From Ailurus styani (Eukaryota > Chordata > Mammalia > Carnivora > Ailuridae), in the NCBI GenBank assembly GCA_002007465.1, contig LNAC01000687.1, forward strand, positions 37,783 through 101,782: a stretch of 64,000 nt of DNA, in the 5' to 3' direction. This document shows positions 27,101-39,474 of the stretch, one piece after another (position 1 is the first letter of the stretch; each line of letters starts with the position of its first letter). Both the position numbers and the translations under genes were made by a program. The notes beneath the pieces were generated by a model, which saw nothing but the letters and a program-made list of their open reading frames with translations, ran no database searches and was not told the origin of the DNA.

Positions 27101-29915
27101 CAGGAGAAGAGAAATCATAAAGATCAGAGCAGAAATCAATGAAATAGAAACCAAAAGAACAGTGGAACAAATCAATGAAACTAGGAGCTGGTTCTTTGAA
27201 AGAATTAATAAGATTGATAAACCCCTGGCCAGACTTATCCAAAAGAAAAGAGAAAGGACTCAAATTAATAAAATCATGAATGAAAGAGGAGAGATCACAA
27301 CCAACACCAAAGAAATACAAACAATTCTAAGAACATATTATGAGCAACTCTACACCAGGAAATTGGACAATCTGCAAGAAATGGATGTATTCTTAGAGAA
27401 ATATAAACTACCAAAACTGAACCAGGAAGAAATTGAAGACCTGAATAGACCCATCACCAGTAAGGAGATTGAAGCAGTCATCAAAAATCTCCCAACGAAC
27501 AAGAGCCCAGGGCCAGACGGCTTCCCAGGGGAATTCTACCAAACATTTAAAGAAGAATTAATACCTATTCTCCTGAAACTGTTCCAGAAAATAGAAATGG
27601 AAGGAAAAGTTCCAAACTCATTGTACAAGGCCAGCATTACCTTGATCCCAAAACCAGGCAAAGACCCCATCAAAAAGGATAATTATAGACCAATATCTTT
27701 GATGAACACGGACGCAAAAATGTTCAACAAAATAGTAGCCAATAGAATCCAACAGCACATTAAAAGGATTATTCACCACGACCAAGTGGGATTTATTCCT
27801 GGGATGCAAGGTTGGTTTAACATTCGCAAATCAATCAATGTGATACAAGACATTAATAAAAGAAAGAACAAGAACCATATGATCCTCTCAATAGATGCTG
27901 AAAAAGCATTTGACAAAGTACAGCACCCTTTCTTAATCAAAACTCTTCATAGTGTAGGCATAGAGGGTACATACCTCAATATCATCAAAGCCATCTACGA
28001 AAAACCCACAGCGAATATCATTCTCAATGGAGAAAAACTGAGAGCTTTTCCCCTAAAGTCAGGAACACGGCAAGGCTGTCCACTATCACCACTGCTATTC
28101 AACATAGTACTAGAAGTCCTAGCCTCAGCAATCAGACAACAAAAAGAAATAAAAGGCATCCAAATCGGCAAGGAAGAGGTCAAACTCTCACTCTTTGCAG
28201 ATGATATGATACTTTATGTGGAAAACCCAAAGGACTCCACTCCAAAACTGCTAGCACTCATACAGGAATTCAGTCAAGTGTCAGGATATAAAATCAATGC
28301 ACAGAAATCAGTTGCATTTCTATATACCAACAACAAAACAGAAGAAAGAGAAATTAAAGAGTCAATCCCATTTACAATTGCACCCAAAACCATAAGATAC
28401 CTAGGAATAAACCTAACCAAAGAGGCAAAGAATCTGTATTCAGAAAACTATAAAGTACTCATGAAAGAAATTGAGGAAGACACAAAGAAGTGGAAAAACA
28501 TTCCATGCTCATGGATGGGTAGAATAAATATTGTGAAAATGTCTATGCTACCTAGAGCAATCTACACATTTAATGCAATCCCCATCAAAATACCAGCAAT
28601 TTACTTCAAAGAAATGGAACAAATAATCCTAAAATTTATATGGAACCAGAAAAGACCCCGAATAGCCAAAGGAATGTTGAAAAAAAAAAGCAAAGTTGGC
28701 GGCATCACAATTCCAGATTTCAAGCTCTATTACAAAGCCGTCATCATCAAGACAGTATGGTACTGGCACAAAAACAGACACATAGACCAGTGGAACAGAA
28801 TAGAGAACCCAAAAATGGACCCTCAACTCTATGGTCAACTAATCTTCGACAAAGCAGGAAAGAATGTCCAGTGGGAAAAAGACAGTCTCTTCAACAAATG
28901 GTGTTGGGAAAACTGGTCAGCCACATGCAGAAAAATGAAACTGGATCATTTCCTGACACCACACACAAAAATAGACTCAAAATGGATAAAAGACCTCAAT
29001 GTGAGAAAGGAATCCATCAAAATCCTCGAGGAGAACACAGGCAGCAACCTCTTCGACCTCAACCGCAGCAACTTCTTCCTAGGAACCTCACCAAAGGCAA
29101 GGGAAGCAAGGGCAAAAATGAACTATTGGGACTTCATCAAGATTAAAAGCTTTTGCACAGCAAAGGAAACAGTCAACAAAACCAAAAGACAACTGACAGA
29201 ATGGGAGAAGATATTTGCAAATGACATATCAGATAAAGGGCTAGTATCCAAAATCTATAAAGAGCTTCTCAAACTCAACACCCATAAAACAAATAACCCA
29301 GTCAAGAAATGGGCAGTAGACATGAACAGACATTTCTCCAAAGAAGACATCCAAATGGCCAACAGACACATGAGAAAGTGCTCAACATCACTCGGCATCA
29401 GAGAAATACAAATTAAAACCACAGCGAGATACCACCTTACACCAGTCAGAATGGCTAAAATCAACAAGTCAGGAAATGACAGATGTTGGCGAGGTTGCGG
29501 AGAAAGGGGAACCCTCCTACACTGTTGGTGGGAATGCAAACTGGTGCAGCCACTCTGGAAAACAGTATGGAGATTCCTCAAAAAGTTGAAAATGGAGCTA
29601 CCCTACGACCCAGCAATCGCACTACTGGGTATTTATCCTAAAGACACAAAGGTAGTGTTCCTCAGGGGCACGTGCACCCGAATGTTTATAGCAGCAATGT
29701 CCACAATAGCCAAACTATGGAAAGAACCTAGATGTCCATCAACAGATGAATGGATAAAGAAGATGTGGTATATATATACAATGGAATATTATGCAGCTAT
29801 CAAAAGAAACGAAATCTTGCCATTCGCAACGACATGGATGGAACTGGAGGGTATTATGCTGAGCGAAATAAGTCAAACAGGGAAAGAAAATTATCATATG
29901 ATCTCTCTCATATGA
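27101..29915 (+). CDS. L1 ORF2 C-terminal part: reverse transcriptase and Cys-rich domain, open
   Basis: An uninterrupted frame of over 900 codons, open at its 5' end in the gap; the first in-frame start-like codon is GTG at 27162, so the real start is lost. It contains [62 protein letters not shown] (about 28062) and the catalytic LFADDM (FADD at 28194-28205). Near the end is [18 protein letters not shown] (29484-29537), the CX3CX7HX4C knuckle needed for retrotransposition. It ends MISLI-stop at 29915. If it begins near residue 358 of a full ORF2p, the FADD position agrees with the known spacing. The intact frame indicates a young copy, unlike the decayed ORF1 and endonuclease upstream, so this block may be misplaced from another L1. 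Confidence 0.92.
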
Positions 29916-30057
29916 TGAACTTGAGGGGCAGGGTGGGGGTTCGTGGGCGGTAGGGAGGAAAAAATAATGGAACAAGATGGGATGGGGAAGGAGACAAACC
30001 ATAAGAGACTCCTAATCTCACAAAACAAACTGAGCGTTACTGGGGGGTGGGAGGGTA
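29916..30057 (+). mobile_element. L1 3'UTR, first part only
   Basis: Young-type 3'UTR (GAACTTGAGGGGCAGGGTGG, AACAAGATGGGATGGGGAAG, CTGGGGGGTGGGAGGGTA) cut off by an N at 30058 before the tail. Confidence 0.85.
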
Positions 30058-30058
30058 N

Positions 30059-31600
30059 GAATTACAGACCAATATCTTTGATGAATACGGATGCAAAAAT
30101 CCTCAACAAAATACTAGCCAATAGGATCCAGCAGCACATAAAAAGGATTATTCACCACGACCAAGTGGGATTTATTCCTGGGATGCAAGGTTGGTTTAAC
30201 ATTCGCAAATCAATCAATGTGATACAAGACATTAATAAAAGAAAGAACAAGAAACCATATGATCTTCTCAATAGATGCTGAAAAAGCATTTGACAAAGTA
30301 CAGCAGCCTTTCTTGATCAAACTCTTCACAGTGTAGGCATAGAGGGTACATACCTCAATATCATCAAAGCCATCTACGAAATACCCACAATGAATATCAT
30401 TCTCAATGGAGAAAAACTAAGAACTTTTTCCCTAAAGTCAGGAACATGGCAGGGCTGTCCACTATCACCACTGCTATTCAACATAGTACTAGAAGTCCTA
30501 GCCTCAGCAATCAGACAACAAAAGAAATAAAAGGCATCCAAATCGGAAAGGAAGAAGCCAAATTCTCACTCTTCAGATGATATGATACTTTATGTGGAAA
30601 ACCCAAAGGACTCCACTCCAAAACTGCTAGCACTCATACAGGAATTCAGTCAAGTGTCAGGATATAAAATCAATGCACAGAAATCAGTTGCATTTCTATA
30701 TACCAACAACAAAACAGAAGAAAGAGAAATTAAAGAGTCAATCCCATTTACAATTGCACCCAAAACCATAAGATACCTAGGAATAAACCTAACCAAAGAG
30801 GCAAAGAATCTGTATTCAGAAAACTATAAAGTACTCATGAAAGAAATTGAGGAAGACACAAAGAAGTGGAAAAACATTCCATGCTCATGGATGGGTAGAA
30901 TAAATATTGTGAAAATGTCTATGCTACCTAGAGCAATCTACACATTTAATGCAATCCCCATCAAAATACCAGCAATTTACTTCAAAGAAATGGAACAAAT
31001 AATCCTAAAATTTATATGGAACCAGAAAAGACCCCGAATAGCCAAAGGAATGTTGAAAAAAAAAAGCAAAGTTGGCGGCATCACAATTCCAGATTTCAAG
31101 CTCTATTACAAAGCCGTCATCATCAAGACAGTATGGTACTGGCACAAAAACAGACACATAGACCAGTGGAACAGAATAGAGAACCCAAAAATGGACCCTC
31201 AACTCTATGGTCAACTAATCTTCGACAAAGCAGGAAAGAATGTCCAGTGGGAAAAAGACAGTCTCTTCAACAAATGGTGTTGGGAAAACTGGTCAGCCAC
31301 ATGCAGAAAAATGAAACTGGATCATTTCCTGACACCACACACAAAAATAGACTCAAAATGGATAAAAGACCTCAATGTGAGAAAGGAATCCATCAAAATC
31401 CTCGAGGAGAACACAGGCAGCAACCTCTTCGACCTCAACCGCAGCAACTTCTTCCTAGGAACCTCACCAAAGGCAAGGGGAGCAAGGGCATAAATGAACT
31501 ATTGGGACTTCATCAAGATTAAAAGCTTTTGCACAGCAAAGGAAACAGTCAACAAAACCAAAAGACAACTGACAGAATGGGAGAAGATATTTGCAAATGA
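30059..31600 (+). pseudogene. Second L1 ORF2 block, mosaic
   Basis: The block restarts in mid-RT ([24 protein letters not shown]). Up to about 30580 it is a different, frameshifted copy. From 30582 to about 31490 it reads the same 300 residues as 28208-29118 except for one change near the end, then gains a stop (GARA-stop at 31493). The switch from divergent to identical within one block suggests an assembly or gap-filling mosaic. Confidence 0.85.
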
Positions 31601-31601
31601 N

Positions 31602-31667
31602 CAAAATAGACTCACAATGGATAAAAGACCTCAATGTTAGAAAAGAATCCATCAAAATCCTTGAGGA
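31602..31667 (+). other. 66-base L1 ORF2 scrap between two Ns
   Basis: It repeats a segment already present at about 31346-31411 ([20 protein letters not shown]), bounded by N at 31601 and 31668. It is out of order in the L1 map, so is almost certainly a misplaced contig end. Confidence 0.85.
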
Positions 31668-31668
31668 N

Positions 31669-32004
31669 AAAATATATAAAGAGCTTCTCAAACTCAACAC
31701 CCATAAAATAAATAACCCACTCAAGAAATGGGCAGAAGACATGAACAGACATTTCTCCAAAGAAGACATCCAAATGGCCAACAGACACATGAGAAAGTGC
31801 TCAACATCACTCGGCATCAGAGAAATACAAATTAAAACCACAGCGAGATACCACCTTACACCAGTCAGAATGGCTAAAATCAACAAGTCAGGAAATGACA
31901 GATGTTGGCGAGGTTGCGGAGAAAGGGGAACCCTCCTACACTGTTGGTGGGAATGCAAACTGGTGCAGCCACTCTGGAAAACAGTATGGAGATTCCTCAA
32001 AAAG
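31669..32004 (+). pseudogene. L1 ORF2 fragment with Cys-rich knuckle
   Basis: Reads [26 protein letters not shown] through [18 protein letters not shown] to WRFLKK, then an N at 32005. It resumes the ORF2 order downstream of the 66-base scrap. Confidence 0.85.
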
Positions 32005-32005
32005 N

Positions 32006-32584
32006 ACATTTGAAAATAGAGCTACCCTATGACCCAACAATTGCACAACTGGGTATTTACCCTAAAGATACAAAGGTAGGGATCCTCAGGGGCACATGCA
32101 CCGAATGTTTATAGCAGCAATGTCCACAATAGCCAAACTATGGAAAGAACCTAGATGTCCATCAACAGATGAATGGATACAGAAGATGTGGTATATATAT
32201 ACAATGGAATACTATCTAGCCATCAAAAGAAACGAAATCTTGCCATTTGCAATGACGTGAATGGAACTAGAGGGTATTATGCTGAGTGAAATTAGTCAAT
32301 CAGAGAAAGAAAATTATCATATGATCTCTCTGATATGAGGAACTTGAGGGGCAGGGTGGAGTGTTGTGGGGGCTAGGGAGGGAAAAAAATAATGAAACAA
32401 GATGGGATGGGGAAGGAGACAAACCATAAGAGACTCTTAATCTCACAAAACAAATGAGGGTTACCGGGGGGTGGGAGGGTGGATGGGTTATGGACATTGG
32501 GGAGAGTTTGTGCTTTGGTGAATGCTGCGAAAGGTGTAAGCCTGATGATTCACAGACCTGTACCCCTGGGGCAAATAAAAAAAA
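32006..32584 (+). mobile_element. L1 ORF2 end, 3'UTR and first A-run of the nested L1
   Basis: ORF2 C-terminal code with indels ([20 protein letters not shown]), then 3'UTR to CCTGTACCCCTGGGGCAAAT and an A-run at about 32577-32584. Divergence level fits the decayed 5' part of the nested L1 better than the clean block before it. Confidence 0.85.
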
Positions 32585-33302
32585 TCTGGCCAACTGTAGG
32601 AAAAATTGAGGAATTGAGGGGTGGAGTAATCATACTGGTAGGACTGGATATAGATATGGGTTAATTTAAATATGGAACAAAAAATAACTGAAAATTGCAG
32701 TTATGGAATAGGGTATAACTGTACTAAATCTTGACAATGTATAAATAACATAGTGGACAGAGTTTGGGAGGAATTTTCTCTTCTTTCAGAACAGAGGATC
32801 AATAACTATGGTCTGAAGTTGAACCTATGATTAAAATAATGACTCTTAGGTCTCAGCATTTAACCTAGTCTTTCTTAATATTAGAGCTCTATTTTAGATG
32901 TATATATGATATAGCAAAGCTGTATTTCTCATTCTCAGCTTTCTTTAATTTCATGTGTATTAATTTTTATGTTAAAATAAAGTAAGATACATTAATTTTA
33001 TTATAAAAAATATTATTTGTCTGAACCAGAAAAGACTCTTAATCTCACGACACAAACTGAGGGTTACTGGGGGGTTGGGGAGTAGATAGGGTGGCTGGGT
33101 TATGGACATTGGGGAGGGTCTGTGCTATGGTGAGTGCTATAAGACTGATGATTCACATACCTGTACCCCTGGGGCAAATAATACATTAAATGTAGTTTTT
33201 TGTAAAAGAGGTGGGGGGGAGAATTGTACAGTGGTGCAGGTATTACAATGGGAATAAATAAATAAATAGGATTGACATCTGAAAAAAAAATAAAAAATAA
33301 AT
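32585..33302 (+). other. Probable 3'-transduced flank of the nested L1
   Basis: After the L1 A-run come about 430 bases of non-L1 sequence, then an older L1 3'UTR piece (33028-33190), then about 90 further bases, and an A-rich tail (33282-33302) directly before the 3' TSD. This is the layout expected when L1 transcription runs past its own weak polyA signal and the downstream DNA is copied too. Confidence 0.75.
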
Positions 33303-35773
33303 AAATCTGATTTGTCTGATATGAGGACTACTACCCCAGCTTTCTTTTGATGTCCTTTAGCAGACAAATGGTTCTCCATCCCTCACTTTCAATCCAGAGT
33401 TGTCTTTATGTCTAAAATGAGAGTCTTTTAGACAGTATATGGATAAGTCTTGCTTTGTTATCTAATCTGATACCCTGTGTCTTTTGATTGGAGCATTTAG
33501 CCCATTTACTTTCAGAGTAACTACTGAAAGATATTAATTTAGTGCCATTGCAGTGCCTGAAAAGTCCCTATTTCTGTAGATTGTCTCTCTTTCTTTCTGG
33601 TATATGTTACTTTTGGGCTCTCTCTTCTCTTAAAGGATCCCCTTTAATATTTCTTATAGGACTGGTTTAGGGGGTCCCAAATTCTTTTAGTTAATGTCTG
33701 TCTTGGAAGTTCTTTATCTTTCCTTCCATTATGAATGACAGCTTTGCCGGATAAAGTCTTCTTGGCTGCATGCTTTTCTCATTAATACTTGAATATATCA
33801 GGCCAGCCCTTTCTGGCCTGTCTAGTCTCTGTGGATAGGTCTGATGCCAGTCTTATGTTTCTAACTGTTATGTTAAAAACCTCTTGTCTCCAGCTACTTT
33901 CAGGATATTCTCTTTATTTCTGATATTTGGAAGCTTCGCTATTATATATCAGGGTGTTGATCTATTTTTATTGATTTTTAAGGTGTCCTCTCTACTGCTT
34001 TGACTTGAATGCCTGTTTCCCTCCCCATATTAGGGAAATTCTCAGTTACTATTTGCTCACATATGCCTTTGGTCCCTCTCTCTCTTCATTCTTCCTCAGG
34101 GACTCCAATAATTATAATATTGTTTCTTTTTATGGTATCACCAATTTCTCATAACCCCTCCTCATGATCCATTAGTTGCTTTTCTCTCTTTTCTTTAGCT
34201 TCCTTCCTTTCTATGAACTTTCCTTCTATGTCACTTACTCTCTTCTGCCTCATTACCCTAGCTGTTAGAGCATTCAATTTAGACTGCAACTCAGTTAAAG
34301 CACTTTTATTTGGGGCCTGACTAGATTTTATTTCTGCACTAAGAAATTCTGTAGTGTCTTACTCTTTTTTCAAGCCCAGCTAGTAACTTTATAATCATTA
34401 TCCTGAATTCCAGATCTGACATTTTACTTATACCTATATCGAGTATATCTGTTGGCAGAGTATTACCTCTGTTTTTTTCTTGTGTTGTGACTTCCTCCTT
34501 CTAGGCGTTTTGCCCAAAGAAGAATAGATGAATGAGAGAACAACATCAAAAATATCAACCATAACCCTGGCGAAATACACACTAGACAAATCAGAAGAGA
34601 TCAGAAACCAAAAAAGAATAAAGAAAGGAATATAAAAAGGAAATATAATCTAACAGGTGGACAAAAAAGTGTGATACACTCAATCCTGGGTATATTTTTT
34701 CTGTTTGTTAGATGACATCAGATCCCAAAATTTAAAGAAAGAAAAACTTATACATATGCAAAAATAAAATTGGCTACAGTAAGAGGAAGCCAAAAATGAA
34801 TATATCTATAAAATGTAACTGTAAAAATGAAAATTTTAAAAATGACTTAAAAAAGACTTGATAAATAAGAAACTAGTTAAAAAGGAAAAAAGAAAAAGAA
34901 GATTTTAAACTGAAAGACTAAAGGCTCATGAGAAAGCCTTGAATTCTATATACTATTTTCCCTTTGCACTGGCATTTTTCACTTCTGTGTGATCCATAAA
35001 CTTGATATTAGCCTAATGTTCCTGCTGGCCTTCCTGGGGCGGAGGGGGTGGGGGGGCTATTGCACTGATTCTCAGGTGTCTTTGCCATATGGAATTGCAC
35101 CACCACTTGCCTGGGAGCCAGGATTAGTGTAAGCTGCTTTGGGTTGCTCTATGTGGCTTTTGTTCACAGAAGGGTTTCCCCACCTCTCTAGAGGATAAAA
35201 ATGAATATGGCCCTCCTGGATCTTCAGCCCCAGAGCTGAAAGACTGTGGTCCCCTCTTTCAACCCTCAAGGATGAGCAGTCTATGGTGAACTGCACTGAG
35301 AGCCTCCTCCTGGGTTCACTGAATGTAACCGGTTTCCTCACTCCAATGCCAGGGAACTCTGCCAGCTCAGGCACCCCTGTTCTTTCTGTGACCCTGGGGA
35401 TGCTGAGACCACACTGTCACTTCTGCAATTCTGCTCCACTTCATACCTGAGCACCTCTCAGGAAGAGACATCTCCCATTGGAGCAGATTTCAAAAGGTTC
35501 TGATTTTGCACTCTGGAGCTATATCACTTTCCAGTAACCAGCTCACTGAGGCTCCCTCACAGTTTATCTTCAGATATATCCCATCAGAGTCCCTTCTACA
35601 CACCTCCTACCTTGCAAAAAGTGGTCACTTTTCTACTTGTTTTATTTTAGCTATTCTTTTCTTACATCTCAGATTGAATTCATAGGTGTTCAGAATGATC
35701 TGATAGTTATCTAGCTTAATTCAAGGGACCAGATGAATCAAGATCCCCTACTCTTCTGTCATCTTGCCCAGAA
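33303..35773 (-). mobile_element. Antisense L1, 5' block (continuation of 21219-23364)
   Basis: Minus-strand L1 resumes in the endonuclease (33303-33540), passes ORF1 (about 33640-34500, broken) and the 5'UTR (about 34510-35773). The 5' end reads CAAGATGAC at 35758-35766, one base from the CAAGATGGC of the other copies. Few long frames survive, so it is older than the L1 nested in it, as the nesting requires. Confidence 0.88.
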
Positions 35774-37957
35774 AAAAGCTCAGAATTTTTGTTTTAAAAG
35801 CAAAATGCTGAAAATGAATTCAACTAAAATCATACAGCATCTATTTAATGGCTTGATTTTTAATCCATTTCCCTGGTAACAAATAGAGGTTTGACTGAAA
35901 ATCTAATTTAGTACATATCTTGGTGCCACAGTGCAAAAAGGTTAGTAAAGTTGCTTTACACATATTGGGAATTCTGGCAAGTGGAGGAAATGGGCTAATT
36001 TCCAAACTGATAGAATATAGTGCTGGACTTGAATTTTTAGATTCCAATTTTCCTTTTTAAGCAAGAGGTAGTTCTGTTACAAGAAAAGTGTGGCCAGAGC
36101 TGCAGTACCCCTGTTTTAGGTTTCAACCTCCTGACTGGGCAAGATGATTTTTGTTCTCTGGATGCTACTGCCCATGCTGCTGCCAATGGTTTCTGAAGAT
36201 GGGAATGAGAAAAGGATAAAGGAATAAGTAAAAATGGGTTAGGTGATTTAGTGCTGATCCTTAACATTATCTGGCAGGAGCTACCTGTTGAGTGATATTT
36301 CACTTCATCTTTCTGTTTCTTGTTCTGCTTCCAAGTTTCCTTAGACTTCTTTGAAGAGTCTGAAGATAGGATAGTTCCGGAGTTGGTTGATTCATCAGAT
36401 CCAACAATGACCCTGGATGCAGGTCTTCCCAACCCTCCTCTAGACTATCTATCTTCTCTAGAGAAGGTCCTATATCACCACAGACTGCTGCTCCTTCCCA
36501 ATGCTTCTCCCAGTGATGACAACATCCAGAGAAAGATGTGGGACTCTTGTCCCAAAGCCTACTTCTTAAGAACAAGGACACTTTTTCAAGAAGCCTCTTG
36601 CATACTACCATTCACATCCCATTGATCAGAACTGGACAACCTGCCCCCTATTGATGAAAAAATTAGATTCCATCACTGACCTGGAAATTGGATTTCTCCC
36701 TGAAGAGAATCATCTCCTTGAACAAATAGGGACTCTCATGGCATGTAAGTCTGTGGGCCATCAAGAGTGACTGCTGCAGGATGGAGTTACTTTGAAGTGA
36801 CACTACTACTCATAAAGGTGAGGGTTGACAGAACTTGTTTGACCAAAAGACTTCGCTGATTTGTCCTTCTTTGTTGGGTGCAGTGAAGACTTCTAAAAAA
36901 ATATCCCTGACTAGACCCCATTCCCCACTGATTTGATGTATCCCCAGTGTACCCCCAATGTATCTAGGCTATGCCTGGAGCATTACTAATTTTTAACAAA
37001 TTTCCAGTCAGACTGTGTGGTCAACATTGAGAATCACTATTGTAAGCTCAAGACCCACTGGTATAAAACAAGAGGTGGCACAAATGAAGTTTGCTTTAGT
37101 CCAATCACCAGAGTTCTCTGAACTGAGGTTTTACTCATGAGGTTGGTTAATGATAGGGTGATACTAAATTTTCCCATTTCCAATGCCCTGATATCCTTAT
37201 ATCTCCCCTGGAAACTGTATCAGGCAAGAACAGCACCACAATGGATTGGACATTTCTTGGTCTTTTATTTATTTAATTTTCCCCTGATCTTCTACTTAAA
37301 TACTATATAGCCTCACTCTCATTCCACCCCATATTTTCTACCTTGCATTTAATATCATCTTGCTAACTCATTCCCTCCAAACATGCCCTCATGTAACCTA
37401 CAGTTTCTTATATTTTCCATATTTTGCCATCTACTTGGACCCCTCCCAATTTCTCAAGCTTCTTTTCCCAGGATGAAGCTGTTAGCTTTAAAATAAAACT
37501 GTTAGTTATTCTATCAACAAAATAGATTTGGTCAGAAATAATAGAGAATTGCAACTTGAGACAAGGAAGTTATGGCAAAACCATAGGCAAGTCCAGAGAA
37601 CAAAGGAAAGGAATGTTCTTTTCTAAAGGGAAACCGAGTTTTGGGAGGGGCTGTTATAAACAAAAAGTCTACTGGGAGTTCAAAGTATAGTGCCTTTGCA
37701 TTGGCTGAATTCTGAATCTCTCATTGGCCAGACTATTGCCAGGCAAGGAGAAAATCCATTTTTCCTCCTACAGGGGTAGTAAAATGTAGGCTTCTTCCTA
37801 TGAGAATGCAAGGTACATCTCTTCCTATGGGTTCTGCAAAGAGCTGCAAGGAGTAGTATAGTGTGAGAGCTCCCCCTTCTGGCCTCCCAGGGCATTTTTA
37901 AAACAAGGTTTCCTTTATTCGGTTTCACAAAACTCATGATCAATTTTAACTGGTTTC
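35774..37957. other. No gene confirmed; mostly unique DNA
   Basis: No repeat recognised. Two opposite frames overlap near 36037-36625; the plus-strand one (36320-36625, 101 codons, beginning MFCFQVSLDFFEESEDR) has an ordinary-looking composition and a pyrimidine-rich stretch before it, but no family is recognised. The remainder has only short frames. Confidence 0.5.
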
Positions 37958-37976
37958 TTTTTTTTTTTTCTTTAAG

Positions 37977-38008
<32 letters not shown>

Positions 38009-38174
38009 TTTGACAGAGAGAGAGATCACAAGTAGGCAGAGAGGCAGGGAGGGGGGGAGCCAACTCACCGCTGAGCAGAGAGCCCGATGAGTGGATCAAT
38101 CCCAGGACACTGATCAGGATCATGACCTGAGCCAAAGGCAGAGGTTTAACCCACTGAGCCACCCAGGCGCCCCT
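37958..38174 (-). mobile_element. Can-SINE
   Basis: Antisense SINE with (ATTT)n tail at 37978-38011, GACAGAGAGAGAGATCACAA body and GAGCCACCCAGGCGCC head. TTAACTG on both sides is a partial TSD. Confidence 0.95.
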
Positions 38175-39273
38175 TAACTGCAGTTTCATAAGTATTATAT
38201 AATCATTCCCACCTTCATTTGCCTTCTGCCACATTTGTCTTATCAGTCCGTGCATATACTCAAACCACAGAAAGGGGTAGAGAGTCTTGATGGGTTGAAC
38301 TGCAGTAATGTTTCTGCATAGGCAGTGACCTCAAATTCAGTGTCAACAACAGGTGTTTGGTTTTTTTCACTCATGACACACATCTCTTATTCCTTCCCTG
38401 GGCAGCACTCAGCTTTACTGGGAATGTCCAGCTCTTCACTAGATTGTCTACAAATTTTTGCTTTCCAGCTTCTTTAGATGGGCAGTTCAACTTTTTTTTA
38501 AAATAGTTATTTTTCCCTTCATGGACTGAATCCAGACCCTTCATAGCCTCCCCAACATGTCATGCTCTTTGCTTAACATTAGGGAATGTTAATTCTATCA
38601 CATATCGTGGGAACAATTTCACTAGCAGACTGTAACAATACATTATAACAAATGCAATATAATTTAGTATCCATAGATACATTCTATGAAAAAAAGAAAA
38701 AGAACAAAGCATGGTTGATTATTGATTATTGCAAGGTCGTTATTTGTTTTGCTTCTTCTATTACTTTCTTACCCTCTCACATGTGCCGGTAGATAAGTGA
38801 TAGCAGGCACCAAAGGTTTTACTTATTGGAGAAAACTTAGAGTCTCAAAATTTATGAATGACAGCTGGGTGTTTTTCTATATATTAAGAAGAAGCCACCT
38901 TTTTTTCAGTTTTAGCAGAAGGATATTTGATTCATCCCACAGAGCACTAACATTCTATGAGACCATCATTTGAGAAGCATTCTTCTGCACTGACCCCATA
39001 AAGTTGCTCCATACATTTCTCCTGCTATTCAAGTTCCTCATCTCACATACCCTTTTTCATTATCAACCTTTACCTTAAGGCCAGACTTGAATTCTTTCAA
39101 CTCTGGATCCCAATATTCATGTTTATCTATTTTTTTATTACATAAGTAATATGTGAATACATATTTATAAAGATTTCACAGTATAAGTAAGAATATAGTA
39201 AAATGTATTTCCTCCACTGGCAGAGGTAATTGGACCCCCAAATTTTTGGGTAGGCATATATCTACCCAGGATA
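38175..39273. other. No feature seen
   Basis: A/T-rich unassigned DNA without convincing frames or repeats. Confidence 0.5.
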
Positions 39274-39465
39274 CCAACTTTTTTTAAGATTTTATTTATT
39301 TACTTGACAGAGAGAGATTATAAGTAGGCAGACAGGCAGGCAGAGAGAGGAGGAAGCAGGCCCCCAGCTGAGCAGGGAGCCCGAGACAGGCCTCAATCCC
39401 AGGACCCTGAGATCATGACCCAAGCTGAAGGCAAAGGCTTTAACCCCCTGAGCCACCCAGGTCCC
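39274..39465 (-). mobile_element. Can-SINE
   Basis: Antisense SINE (AAGATTTTATTTATTTACTT, CTGAGCCACCCAGG) with CCCAGGATA at 39265-39273 and 39466-39474 as TSD core. Confidence 0.95.
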
Positions 39466-39474
39466 CCCAGGATA

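Larger units (their letters stand above)
23365..33302 (+). mobile_element. Nested sense L1 with 3' transduction and chimeric middle
   Basis: The insertion splits an antisense L1. AAATCTAATTTGTC (23351-23364) and AAATCTGATTTGTC (33303-33316) are its TSD with one mismatch, and host sequence continues across it. The order is 5'UTR, broken ORF1, ORF2 N-terminus, gap and rearranged ORF2 blocks, L1 3' end (32577), about 700 bases of non-L1 DNA, poly-A. The true element probably comprises the two outer parts (23365-26707 and 32006-33302); the centre looks assembled from other L1 copies. Confidence 0.88.

Noticed and set aside
26825..27142. Frames that run through the N gap
   Set aside because: They consist mainly of unknown residues over the 187-N run.
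28640..29146. 168-codon frame, repeated at 31016-31522
   Set aside because: Alternate frame of L1 ORF2. The repetition simply follows the duplicated ORF2 block.
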